This document shows, piece by piece, positions 55,384 through 63,627 of a DNA stretch of 64,000 nt. Each line of letters opens with the position of its first letter. Position 1 is the stretch's first letter. Origin of the DNA: Tessaracoccus lapidicaptus (GTDB lineage Bacteria; Actinomycetota; Actinomycetes; Propionibacteriales; Propionibacteriaceae). The position numbers and the translations under genes were made by a program. The notes under the pieces were generated by a model. That model worked only from the letters and a program-made list of their open reading frames with translations, had not been told where the DNA came from and searched no databases. The stretch is from positions 1 through 64,000 of the forward strand of contig NZ_MBQD01000026.1 of the NCBI RefSeq assembly GCF_001693815.1. Direction: 5' to 3'.

Positions 55384-56913
55384 TCAGGGTCGGGGGACGC
55401 GCGCCACGATGAGCTCGGCGTCCCCTGCCCAGGCGGCCGTGAACTCCGCCGGGGACGCCGCGTCGACGGCGCGCCACCCGAGCGCTCGGCCCACGGCCAC
55501 GAGGTCGACGCCCTGGGGCGTGGCGAACACTCGTTCGAAGCTGTCCGCGTAGTCCGGCGCGCCCTGTTCCAGGCCGTGGAAGATCGAGCCCCCGCCGTCG
55601 TCGGCCACGACGATCCGCAGGCGCGCCCGCGGCTCGCCCGGAGGGCGGACGAGGGCGCCGAGGTCGTGCTGCAGGGTGAGGTCGCCCAGCAGGACGGTGG
55701 TGGGGCGGCCGCCGGCGAGCCCGATGCCGGTCGCGGTCGCGACGGTGCCGTCGATGCCGGCCAGTCCCCGGTTGGCGAAGACCCGCGGCGGCGCGGCGGG
55801 GATCGGCGACAGGTCGGCGGCCCGGATGATCGAGCTGGACCCCAGCACGAGGTCGTCGGCCGGGCCCAGCGCGGCGAGGACCAGGTCGGCGACGTGCCGG
55901 CGCGTGAAGCCGGGCCCGGCGCCGCTGCGGTCGGCGTCGCGCCAGGTACGCAGCCAGGAGTCTGGTTGGTCGCCCAGGAGGACCCGGTCCGCGACCATGG
56001 TCGCGCGGTGTCCCGGGTCCGGCCAGGTGGCCGTCGCCGCGACCACGACCACCTCGACGTCCGAGCGCGACAGCAGCGCGGTGACCGGCCGCGACAACGT
56101 GGGATGGCCGACGACGACCACCCGCTCGATCGCCCCACCGAGGTCGGCCAGGAGGTCCCGGTAGCCGGCGATGGCATTCGGGCCGCTGCGGGCGTTGGAC
56201 GACGGTTCGGCCAACAGGGGTGCGCCCGCAACCTCGGCGAGCGCGCGGGCCTCGGCCCCGACGGCGGGTGGAGCGTCGCCGGCCAGGACGACCGTTCGGC
56301 GCCCGTCCAACTCCGCGACGCTGTGGCCGGCCGAGCGGGCCACGTCGAAGCGTCGCTCCTCGGGCTCGGGCAGCAGCCCCACCAGCGGCGCCGCGAACTC
56401 GAGGTTGAGCTGGACCGGGCCGGGTTGGCGCGTGCGGTGCCCGGTGGCGGCCGTCACGGCGCGTTGCACGCCCGTGGCCCACGCGGCGGCGTCCCCGGAC
56501 TCGGAGGACAGCCTGACGACCCCGAGCGCTGACGGGCCGAAGGCCCCGACCTGGTCCGCCGTCTGATTGGCCCCGGTACCGACCAGGTGAGCTGGCCGGT
56601 CCGCCGTGATGAGGAGGAGGGGAACCCCGGCGGCGCGGGCCTCCATGGCGGCGGGCGCCAGGTTGGCCACGGCCGTGCCGGAGGTCGTCACGACGGCGGC
56701 CGGCCGCCCGGACTCCTTGGCGAGTCCGAGCGCCGTGAAGCCCGCGACTCGCTCGTCGAGCCGGACGTGGAGCCGTAGGCGGCCGTCGCGGTCGGCCCGG
56801 TCCACCGCCAGGGCGAGGGCGGCGCTGCGGGAGCCGGGCGCGAGCACGACGTCGGTGACGCCCAGGCCGACGAGGGCGTCGACGACCACGGACCCGAGTT
56901 CGATGCTGCTCAC
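55384..56913 (-). CDS. menD: SEPHCHC synthase MenD
   Basis: Thiamine-diphosphate enzyme that joins isochorismate and 2-oxoglutarate, 509 aa. It has LAPGSRSAALALA, HVRLDERVAGFTALGLAKESGRP, TTSGTAVANLAPA, and the TPP region from GDLTLQHDLGAL to VVADDGGGSIF. The start is GTG 56913, overlapping the menC stop by 4 nt; it is the last gene of the menE-menA-menC-menD operon. Confidence 0.95.
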   Translation of the reverse strand: MSSIELGSVVVDALVGLGVTDVVLAPGSRSAALALAVDRADRDGRLRLHVRLDERVAGFTALGLAKESGRPAAVVTTSGTAVANLAPAAMEARAAGVPLLLITADRPAHLVGTGANQTADQVGAFGPSALGVVRLSSESGDAAAWATGVQRAVTAATGHRTRQPGPVQLNLEFAAPLVGLLPEPEERRFDVARSAGHSVAELDGRRTVVLAGDAPPAVGAEARALAEVAGAPLLAEPSSNARSGPNAIAGYRDLLADLGGAIERVVVVGHPTLSRPVTALLSRSDVEVVVVAATATWPDPGHRATMVADRVLLGDQPDSWLRTWRDADRSGAGPGFTRRHVADLVLAALGPADDLVLGSSSIIRAADLSPIPAAPPRVFANRGLAGIDGTVATATGIGLAGGRPTTVLLGDLTLQHDLGALVRPPGEPRARLRIVVADDGGGSIFHGLEQGAPDYADSFERVFATPQGVDLVAVGRALGWRAVDAASPAEFTAAWAGDAELIVARVPRP

Positions 56914-57857
56914 CGCTCCTCCTCCACGAGGCGCCTGACGCGCTGCCACCGATCCAACCAGAAGGCCGTCACGACCGGGGGCGCCGCGTGGCGGACCAGC
57001 AGGTCGGGCGACACCGCGACGTCTCGGACGCGCAGCACGCCTGCGTCCGGGACGAGGGGCTCGGCCACGACGTCGCCGGCCAGGAGGCGGGCCGTCTCGA
57101 GCCCGCAGGCCAGGTCGAGCGTGGGCAGCGCGGCGGCCAGCGCGAGCCCGGCCCGCAGCCCGACCGACGTCTCGACGGCGCTCGACACGACGACAGGCAG
57201 GTCGAGCTCGGCGGCCAGCCGCAGGCAGGCGCGCACGCCGCCGAGGGGTTGCACCTTGAGGATCGCGATGTCGGCGGCCCCGGCGTCGCGGACGCGCAGG
57301 GGGTCGTCGGCGCGCCGGATGGACTCGTCGGCGGCGATCGGCACCCCCAGCCCGCTCGCGCGCAACGCGGCGAGGTCGTCGACGGTGGCGCACGGCTGCT
57401 CCGCGTACTCCAGCCCGTACGGTGCGAGTGCCGCCATGGCGGCGCGGGCCTCGGCCAGCGTCCAGCCGCCGTTGGCGTCGACCCGGAGGCGCGCCTCCGG
57501 CAGCGCGGCCCGGACGGCCGCCACGCGGGCCACGTCGTCGGCCAGGTCCTGCCCGGGCGCGGCAACCTTGATCTTGACGGTGCCGCAGCCCGAGGCCACC
57601 GCCCTGGCCGCCGCCTCAGCGGGGGGCAGGGCCGGCACGATGCCGTTGACGGGGACCGAGCCGCGCACCGGAGCCGGGTGGCCGAGTTCCGCGGCCTCGA
57701 GCGTGGCGCGCAGCCAGGCTGCGGCCTCGGCATCGTCGTACTCGGGGAAGGGGCTCCACTCGGCCCAGCCCGCCGAACCCTCGACGAGGATTCCGGTGCG
57801 CCGCGTCAGCCCGCGGAACGGCACCCGCAGCGCGATGTCGTAGACGAACGGCGTCAT
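56910..57857 (-). CDS. menC: o-Succinylbenzoate synthase MenC
   Basis: Enolase-superfamily dehydratase, 315 aa. The KxK acid/base motif is TVKIKV, and metal ligands lie in RVDANGGW, EQP and IAADES, followed by the second Lys in LKVQPLGGV. ATG 57857 overlaps the menA stop by 4 nt. Confidence 0.94.
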   Translation of the reverse strand: MTPFVYDIALRVPFRGLTRRTGILVEGSAGWAEWSPFPEYDDAEAAAWLRATLEAAELGHPAPVRGSVPVNGIVPALPPAEAAARAVASGCGTVKIKVAAPGQDLADDVARVAAVRAALPEARLRVDANGGWTLAEARAAMAALAPYGLEYAEQPCATVDDLAALRASGLGVPIAADESIRRADDPLRVRDAGAADIAILKVQPLGGVRACLRLAAELDLPVVVSSAVETSVGLRAGLALAAALPTLDLACGLETARLLAGDVVAEPLVPDAGVLRVRDVAVSPDLLVRHAAPPVVTAFWLDRWQRVRRLVEEER

Positions 57858-58732
57858 CCGACCAGGGATCCGACGAGCAGGCCGGCCGCGATGCCGATCT
57901 CAGCGAAACCGGTCGCCGGGATGACGGGGATGAGCTCGCGGCCCGTGGCGCCGCCGAGCACCCGGCGCAGCGGGTCGGCCAGCACGACGGCGCCCGCGAG
58001 CGCGAGGAGCGCCCACCACGTCGTGAGGGCGGCGTAGCCGACCACGGCCGCCACCGCGACCAGGACCAGCAGCGCGAAGAACCGGCGGGTGGCGCGGTCG
58101 CCCAGGCGCGCGGGGAGCGTCATCTTGCCGGCGACCCGGTCCGTGGCGATGTCACGGAGGTTGTTGGCGACGAGGATCGCGCTGGCCAGCACGCCGACGG
58201 CCGTCGCGGCCAGCCAGAGGTGTGCCGGCGCGACGCCGGCGATGACGTAGCCGGTGCCGACGGTGGCCACCAGCCCGAAGAACACGAAGACCATGACCTC
58301 GCCGAGTCCGAGGTAGCCGTACGGTCGGCTGCCGCCGGTGTAGTACCAGGCGGCGAGGATGCACAGGATCCCGACCAGGAGGAGCCACCAGTGGCCGCTC
58401 AGCGCCACCACCGCGAGGCCCGCGACGCCCGCGACGCCGAAGGCGAGGAAGGCGGCGCGCTTGACGGCCGCCGGGGTGGCCAGGCCCGATGCGACCAGCC
58501 GCGTGGGGCCGACGCGCTGGTCGTCGGTGCCGCGGACGCCGTCGGAGTAGTCGTTGGCGTAATTGACGCCCACCTGCAGCGCGAGCGCGACGAGCAGGCA
58601 CAGCGCCGCCAGCCCCCATCCGGTGTGGCCGACCGCGGCCGCGCCGGCGGTTCCGGCGAGGATGGGCGCGACGGCGGCGGGCAGGGTGCGCGGGCGGGCG
58701 CCGGCCACCCAGACGGAGAGCTTCTCGTTCAT
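57854..58732 (-). CDS. menA: 1,4-Dihydroxy-2-naphthoate polyprenyltransferase MenA
   Basis: UbiA-family membrane prenyltransferase, 292 aa with about 8-9 helices. The first Asp-rich motif is NYANDYSDGVRGTDD and the second NNLRDIATDRVAGK. It attaches the polyprenyl chain made by the synthase at 30619-31584. ATG 58732 overlaps the menE stop by 4 nt. Confidence 0.95.
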   Translation of the reverse strand: MNEKLSVWVAGARPRTLPAAVAPILAGTAGAAAVGHTGWGLAALCLLVALALQVGVNYANDYSDGVRGTDDQRVGPTRLVASGLATPAAVKRAAFLAFGVAGVAGLAVVALSGHWWLLLVGILCILAAWYYTGGSRPYGYLGLGEVMVFVFFGLVATVGTGYVIAGVAPAHLWLAATAVGVLASAILVANNLRDIATDRVAGKMTLPARLGDRATRRFFALLVLVAVAAVVGYAALTTWWALLALAGAVVLADPLRRVLGGATGRELIPVIPATGFAEIGIAAGLLVGSLVG

Positions 58733-59739
58733 GACCGGAGCAACTCTAGGAGCTTTTCGCGGTCCGGCTTACCACCGGCGGTGCGCGGCAGCGGGTCCAC
58801 ACACACGAGTTGGCGCGGCAGGGCAGCCGCCGGCAGCGCGCCGCGGAGCCGGTCGCGCCATCCGGCGAGGTCGCCGCCGCGGGCGAAGAGGACCAGCCGG
58901 ACGCCCCACTCGTCGTCGGCCACCGCCAGCACCTCGGTCTCGGGGTCGATGCCCGCGACCGCGCCGCGCACCGCCGCGAGGTCCACGTTGACGCCGCCCG
59001 AGATCACCACGTCGTCGAGCCGACCCTCGACGACAAGCCGGCCGCCCGGCTCGGTGTGGCCGCGGTCGCGGGTGAGGACGGCGCCGTCGACGAGCGCCTC
59101 CGCCGTGAGATCGGGGCGGTCGAGGTAGCCGCGGAACAGGGTGGGGCCGGCGATCGCGATCCGGCCCTCCGGGCCGAGGCGGACGTCGACGCCCGGCAGC
59201 GGGACGCCGTCCCACACCACTCCCCCGCAGGTCTCGCTCATGCCGTAAGTCGAGACGACGGGGACGCCTGCGGCCTCCGCGCGTGCCCGCAGACCGCGGT
59301 CCAGCGCGGCCCCGCCGACGAGCACGGCGTCGAAGTGGGCGAGGACGGCGGCGCGCTCCGGGTCGCCTAGTGCGCGGTACAGCTGGGTGGGGACGAGGGA
59401 GACGGCGTTGTGGCCGGGGGCCGGCGTGAGGTCGGCCAGGGACGGGTCGGCGCCGCGCACCCCGCCGCCCAGCACCCCGCGGACCAGCACCATCAGGCCG
59501 GCCACGTAGCGGGGACTCAGCGCCAGGTGCCAGGTGGGGGCGAACCCGAGCCGTTGGTGGGCGGCGTCGGCGGCCGCGGCGAGGGCCTCGCGCGGCAGGA
59601 TGACGCGTTTGGCCGACCCCGTGCTGCCGGAGGTCCCCACCACCGCGGTGCCGGGCGGGGCCTCGCCCGGCCCGTCGGCCAGCCACAGGCCGTCGCCGCC
59701 CGCGAGCATCCCGGTCACCGCCGCCACCCACTGCTCCAC
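58729..59739 (-). CDS. menE: o-Succinylbenzoate-CoA ligase MenE, short form
   Basis: Adenylate-forming ligase, 336 aa, shorter than most MenE proteins (about 450-490). The P-loop TSGSTGSAKRV, STYGMSETCGG, RGYLDRP, and the hinge/C-terminal GRLDDVVISGGVNVDLAAV and GKPDREKL are all present. The N-terminal subdomain is trimmed, as in other actinobacterial MenE proteins. The start is GTG 59739 with TAGGGT 6 nt upstream and no Shine-Dalgarno, so the operon is probably leaderless. Confidence 0.9.
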   Translation of the reverse strand: MEQWVAAVTGMLAGGDGLWLADGPGEAPPGTAVVGTSGSTGSAKRVILPREALAAAADAAHQRLGFAPTWHLALSPRYVAGLMVLVRGVLGGGVRGADPSLADLTPAPGHNAVSLVPTQLYRALGDPERAAVLAHFDAVLVGGAALDRGLRARAEAAGVPVVSTYGMSETCGGVVWDGVPLPGVDVRLGPEGRIAIAGPTLFRGYLDRPDLTAEALVDGAVLTRDRGHTEPGGRLVVEGRLDDVVISGGVNVDLAAVRGAVAGIDPETEVLAVADDEWGVRLVLFARGGDLAGWRDRLRGALPAAALPRQLVCVDPLPRTAGGKPDREKLLELLRS

Positions 59740-59745
59740 GTCGCC

Positions 59746-59776
59746 ACCCTAGGCCACCGTGCGGCGCGGGTAGGAT
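59746..59776. promoter_or_regulatory. Divergent leaderless promoters, menE operon and PLDc_N gene
   Basis: Minus strand: TAGGGT (59751-59746), 6 nt before GTG 59739. Plus strand: TAGGAT (59771-59776), 6 nt before GTG 59783. Only 43 nt separate the two starts. Confidence 0.55.
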
Positions 59777-59782
59777 GGCGGA

Positions 59783-60034
59783 GTGGCCCGGGTCCTGCTG
59801 ATCATCGCAATCGTGATGCTGACCGTGTACTGCGTCGTCGAGGTGGCGCAGTCGCGGGGCTACCGCGTGCGTGCAATGCCACGCTGGCTGTGGGCTTTCG
59901 CCGTCATCGCCGTGCCTGTCGTGGGCCCCGTCGCCTGGCTGCTGCTGGGCCGCCCGGTCAAGGACCACCCACGGCTGGATCGCGGGCCCAGCGCCCCGGA
60001 CGACGACGAGGATTTCCTCCGCGGCCTGCGCTGA
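59783..60034 (+). CDS. Small PLDc_N-type membrane protein
   Basis: Protein of 83 aa with two membrane helices (about residues 3-20 and 35-56) and an acidic C-terminal tail. The segment PRWLWAFAVIAVPVVGPVAWLLLGRP is the usual phospholipase D nuclease N-terminal (PLDc_N) pattern found in small actinobacterial membrane proteins of unknown role. The start is GTG 59783 with a TAGGAT box 6 nt upstream. Confidence 0.8.
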   Translation: MARVLLIIAIVMLTVYCVVEVAQSRGYRVRAMPRWLWAFAVIAVPVVGPVAWLLLGRPVKDHPRLDRGPSAPDDDEDFLRGLR

Positions 60035-60111
60035 CGCGCAGCCCGGACACCTGCCCCGCCGACGCCGGGGCCGTAGACTGAGCCGTCGTCCAGAATCGAG
60101 AGAGGACCCCG

Positions 60112-60729
60112 ATGGGTGGAGTGAACGCCGTGGCCGCATGGCTGGGCGACTGCGCGCGCGAGTTCGCCCGCCGTGCCGATGAGTTGGACGAGCTGGACCG
60201 GCTGCTGGGCGACGCCGATCACGGCACCAACATGCGCCGCGGGACCGAGGCGGCCGGCGCCATCGACCTCAGCGAGACCCGCACCGCGGCCGAGGCGCTG
60301 CGGAAGGTCGGCATGGCCCTGGTCAGCACCGTCGGCGGGGCATCGGGCCCGCTGTTCGGCACCTTCTTCCTGCGGACAGGGGCCGCCTGGCCGAGCCAGG
60401 TGACCACCGCCGGCGTCGCGCGCGCCATGCGCGCCGGTCTCGACGCCGTCGTCATCCGCGGCCGCGCGCGGGAGGGCGACAAGACCATGGTCGACGCGCT
60501 CGCCCCCGCGGTCCGGGCGCTGGAGTCCGCCGCCGCGGCTGGCCAGGACCTCTCCGAAGCGCTGCCGGCGGCCGCCGCCGCCGCCGAGCGCGGCCGCGAC
60601 GCCACCCGCGACATGGTCGCCCGCCGGGGCCGCGCCGCGTTGAAGGCGGACACCTCCGTCGGCGTCATCGACCCGGGAGCCGTGTCCGTCGCCATCATCG
60701 TGACGACGGCCGCCACGCACGTCCGCTGA
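60112..60729 (+). CDS. DAK phosphatase / dihydroxyacetone kinase subunit DhaL-like
   Basis: ADP-binding subunit of dihydroxyacetone kinase type, 205 aa. Mg/ADP ligands lie in GDADHGTN (D34, D36, H37, N40), with VGGASGPLFGTFFL and REGDKTMVDALAPA. DhaK and DhaM, the normal partners, are not in this window. Start ATG 60112 has GAGAGGA, and TAGACT (60074-60079) is a plausible -10, so unlike its neighbours it has a leader. Confidence 0.82.
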   Translation: MGGVNAVAAWLGDCAREFARRADELDELDRLLGDADHGTNMRRGTEAAGAIDLSETRTAAEALRKVGMALVSTVGGASGPLFGTFFLRTGAAWPSQVTTAGVARAMRAGLDAVVIRGRAREGDKTMVDALAPAVRALESAAAAGQDLSEALPAAAAAAERGRDATRDMVARRGRAALKADTSVGVIDPGAVSVAIIVTTAATHVR

Positions 60730-60738
60730 GCGGTTCTC

Positions 60739-60779
60739 GCGCCGCCCGCCCCCGGCCGGGCTGCGGGGCGTCGCGGCGC
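60739..60779 (+). terminator. Possible terminator after dhaL
   Basis: GCGCCGC (60739-60745) pairs with GCGGCGC (60773-60779), with a further CCCC/GGGG inside. The stem is imperfect and no T-run follows. Confidence 0.35.
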
Positions 60780-60781
60780 AC

Positions 60782-60787
60782 TACGCT
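60782..60787 (+). promoter_or_regulatory. Leaderless -10 of the nucleotidyltransferase gene
   Basis: TACGCT ends 6 nt before GTG 60794, and no Shine-Dalgarno is seen. Confidence 0.4.
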
Positions 60788-60793
60788 GGCGCC

Positions 60794-61612
60794 GTGAGCG
60801 TCGACACCCCTCGTAAGGCAGTCATCCTCGCCCGCGGTCTGGGCTCCCGCATGCGGAAGGAGGCCGACGGCGTCGCGCTGGACGCGGCGCAGGCGCGGGC
60901 CGCCGACGCCGGGGTCAAGGCCATGATCTCGGTGGGCCGCCCCTTCCTCGACCACGTCATCTCCGCGCTCGCCGACGCCGGCTTCACGGACGTCTGCCTC
61001 GTCATCGGCCCCGAGCACGGGATGATCCGCGACTACTACGACGGCCTCGAGACCTCCCGCGTCACCATCCACTACGCGGTGCAGGCAGAGCCCCGCGGCA
61101 CTGCCGACGCCCTGCTGGCGGCCGAGGAGTTCGCCGGCGAGGACCGGATCCTGGTGATCAACTCCGACAACTACTACCCCGCAGAGGCGCTGCGGATGCT
61201 GGCCGACGCTCCCGGCTCGGCGCTGGTCGGGTTCGACCGCGCGGCGCTGGTGGCCGGGTCCAACATCCCGGCCGACCGGATCGCCGCGTTCGCGCTCGCC
61301 ACCGTCGACGCCGAGGGGAACCTCGCAGAGCTCGGCGAGAAGCCGGACGCCGACACGCTCGCCCGCCTCGGCGGCCATGCCCTCGTGTCGATGAACTGCT
61401 GGCTCTGCTCACCCGCGATCTTCCCGGCCGCCCGCGCCATCGAGCCGTCCGCGCGCGGCGAGTACGAGATCACCGACGCCGTCCGCCGGGCCATCGCCGA
61501 CGGCGACCCCTACCGCGTGGTGCGCGCCGCCGTCGGCGTCCTCGACATGTCCAGCCGCGGCGACATCTCGTCGGTCGTGGCGGCCCTCGGGGACCGCGAG
61601 GTGCGGCTGTGA
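60794..61612 (+). CDS. Sugar-1-phosphate nucleotidyltransferase-like protein
   Basis: NTP_transferase-family protein, 272 aa. The nucleotide loop is ILARGLGSRM (11-20), but about 20 residues separate it from the usual Lys region (VKAMISVGRPFLDH), where family members have a shorter spacer. EPRGTADALLAAEE and INSDNYY follow. It is expected to convert a sugar-1-phosphate to an NDP-sugar; the sugar and base are unknown. The stop overlaps the kinase gene (GTGA), which suggests that the kinase product is its substrate. Confidence 0.8.
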   Translation: MSVDTPRKAVILARGLGSRMRKEADGVALDAAQARAADAGVKAMISVGRPFLDHVISALADAGFTDVCLVIGPEHGMIRDYYDGLETSRVTIHYAVQAEPRGTADALLAAEEFAGEDRILVINSDNYYPAEALRMLADAPGSALVGFDRAALVAGSNIPADRIAAFALATVDAEGNLAELGEKPDADTLARLGGHALVSMNCWLCSPAIFPAARAIEPSARGEYEITDAVRRAIADGDPYRVVRAAVGVLDMSSRGDISSVVAALGDREVRL

Positions 61613-62796
61613 CGTGGTTCGTGCCCGGCCGGCTGGAGGTGCTGGGCAAGCACACGGACTACGCGGGCGGCAGTTCGCTGCTCGCCGCCGTCGACCGCGG
61701 GGTGACCGTCAGTCTGTCGGACGGGGACTCGGGCGTGACGGCCACCTCCACGGCGCTGCCCGGGGAGTTGCGCCTGGCCGCCGGCGCCTCCCCCGCGCTG
61801 CCGCCCGGGCACTGGGGCCACTACGTGCAGTCGGTGCTCGACCGCCTGGCCCTCAACTTCGGCGACCTGCGCCCGGCGCGCCTGGTCGTCGACTCCGACC
61901 TGCCGCTCGCCTCGGGGATGAGCTCGTCGTCGGCGCTCGTGGTGGCCGTCGCGCTGGCGCTGATCGACCACAACGGGCTCCGCGATCGGGACGAGTGGCG
62001 CTCCGCCATCGCCGACGACATCGACCTGGCCGGGTATCTCGCGACCATGGAGAACGGGCTGAGCTTCGGCCCGCTGGAGGGCCGCCGCGGCGTCGGGACC
62101 TTCGGCGGCTCCGAGGACCATACGGCGATGCTGTGCTGCCGGGAGGGCCGGCTCAGTGAGTTCGCCTTCTGTCCCATCGTCGAGCGAGGCTCGGTCCCGA
62201 TGCCCGAGGGCTGGTCGTTCGTCGTCGCGGTATCGGGCGTCCTGGCCGAGAAGACCGGGGCGGCGCTGGAGGCCTACAACGAGGCCTCGGCACTCGCCCG
62301 GGAGATCGTCGACGAGTGGAACGACGTCATGGGCCGCTCGGACGCCACGCTGGCCGACGCCCTCGCCAGCGGGGAGGACGCGATGCTGGCGCTTGAGGCC
62401 ATCACGGAACACGACGAGTGGTGGTCCGACCGGCTGCGCGCGTTCCTCACCGAGTCGACCGTCGCCATCCCGCGCGCCCTGGCCGCGCTGCGCTCGGGGG
62501 ACGTCGCCGCTTTCGGGGCCGCCGCAGACCTGTCCCACCGCACCGCCGATGAAGCCCTCGGCAACCAGATCCCCGAGACCAACCGGCTGCAGGCGCTGGC
62601 CCGCGCCCTGGGCGCGCCCGCGGCGTCCGGGTTCGGCGCCGGCTTCGGCGGCTCAGTGTGGGCCATGGCCCCGACCGCGGACGCCGACGGCTTCGCCGCC
62701 GAGTGGCTCGCCCGCTACCTGGCCGAGTTCCCTGACGCCGCCGCACGGGCGACGACGCTGGTCACACGACCCGGTCCGCCGGCCCACCGGGTCTGA
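61609..62796 (+). CDS. Galactokinase-like GHMP sugar kinase
   Basis: GHMP-family kinase, 395 aa. The N-terminal motif is PGRLEVLGKHTDYAGG (galactokinases have GEHTDY, so Glu is replaced by Lys), the ATP loop is PLASGMSSSSALVVAVALAL, and motif 3 is GFGAGFGGSVWAM. This points to a sugar-1-kinase, though probably not plain galactokinase. The start is GTG 61609, coupled to the nucleotidyltransferase. Together they form a two-step route from a free sugar to an activated NDP-sugar. Confidence 0.82.
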   Translation: MTWFVPGRLEVLGKHTDYAGGSSLLAAVDRGVTVSLSDGDSGVTATSTALPGELRLAAGASPALPPGHWGHYVQSVLDRLALNFGDLRPARLVVDSDLPLASGMSSSSALVVAVALALIDHNGLRDRDEWRSAIADDIDLAGYLATMENGLSFGPLEGRRGVGTFGGSEDHTAMLCCREGRLSEFAFCPIVERGSVPMPEGWSFVVAVSGVLAEKTGAALEAYNEASALAREIVDEWNDVMGRSDATLADALASGEDAMLALEAITEHDEWWSDRLRAFLTESTVAIPRALAALRSGDVAAFGAAADLSHRTADEALGNQIPETNRLQALARALGAPAASGFGAGFGGSVWAMAPTADADGFAAEWLARYLAEFPDAAARATTLVTRPGPPAHRV

Positions 62797-62811
62797 TCGA
62801 GCGGAAGCGGC

Positions 62812-63627
62812 ATGGGGTCCCCGACGATGCGCGCGGCGCGCCTGGCCTCGGAACTCCGCCGCGCCCGGCACGCGGCGGGCGACTGGACGGTCGCGGCGCG
62901 GGACATGGCCGCGGCCCTCTGGTCGCGCCGTCGCTGGCACCCCGAGTCCGCGAGCGACCCGGGACCGGCGTGCGCCGACATCACCGTCGTGCTGCTGCCC
63001 GGCATCCTCGAGCCGTGGAGCTACCTGGCGCCGCTCGCGCGCTGGCTCGGGCGGCGGGGGCACCGGGTCGAGTTCGTGGAGACCCTCGGGTGGAACGACG
63101 CCGACCTGGAACAGTCCGCCGAGCGCTGCCTCGGCGTGTTGCGGGAGCGTGGGCTGCGACGGGTGGTTCTGGTCGCGCACTCCAAGGGTGGGCTGATCGG
63201 GAAGGCGGTCCTGCTGCGTCAGGGCGACGAGGACCTGGCCGTCGGGCTGGTCGCGGTGGCGACCCCGTTCGGCGGCTCGAGCGTCGGCCGTCGGCTGCAC
63301 CGCCTCGTGGCCCGCTCGCCGCTGGGCCTCTTTTCACCGGGGAACGCGGTCTTGGGCGGGCTGGCGGCCGAGTTGGCGGTCAACGCGCGCATCGTGTCAC
63401 TGGCCCCGGCCTGGGACCAGGTGATCCCCGACGGCTCGCACCTGACCGGCGCCACCAACGTCGACCTCGCCGTCGGCGGCCACTTCCGGCCGCTGCGCGA
63501 CGAGGCGGTATGGCGCCTCATCCACGAGCATGCGCACCGCCGGGCCGAGGACGCGCCCGAGGGACCTAGTCGATGTGGATGTCCTCGTAGCTGCGAGGAT
63601 CCTCGATCGGTTCGAGGTGGCCGATGA
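62812..63627 (+). CDS. Lipase-like alpha/beta hydrolase
   Basis: Protein of 271 aa with HGX-type core LLPGILEPWSYLAPLARWL, nucleophile S124 in AHSKGG, and possible acid/base in SLAPAWDQVIPDGSHL and NVDLAVGGHF. The family includes lipases and PGAP1-like esterases. The last 20 residues run over the convergent transporter gene (62-nt overlap) and are Cys/Arg-rich, so the functional protein probably ends near residue 250. No signal peptide is visible. Confidence 0.75.
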   Translation: MGSPTMRAARLASELRRARHAAGDWTVAARDMAAALWSRRRWHPESASDPGPACADITVVLLPGILEPWSYLAPLARWLGRRGHRVEFVETLGWNDADLEQSAERCLGVLRERGLRRVVLVAHSKGGLIGKAVLLRQGDEDLAVGLVAVATPFGGSSVGRRLHRLVARSPLGLFSPGNAVLGGLAAELAVNARIVSLAPAWDQVIPDGSHLTGATNVDLAVGGHFRPLRDEAVWRLIHEHAHRRAEDAPEGPSRCGCPRSCEDPRSVRGGR

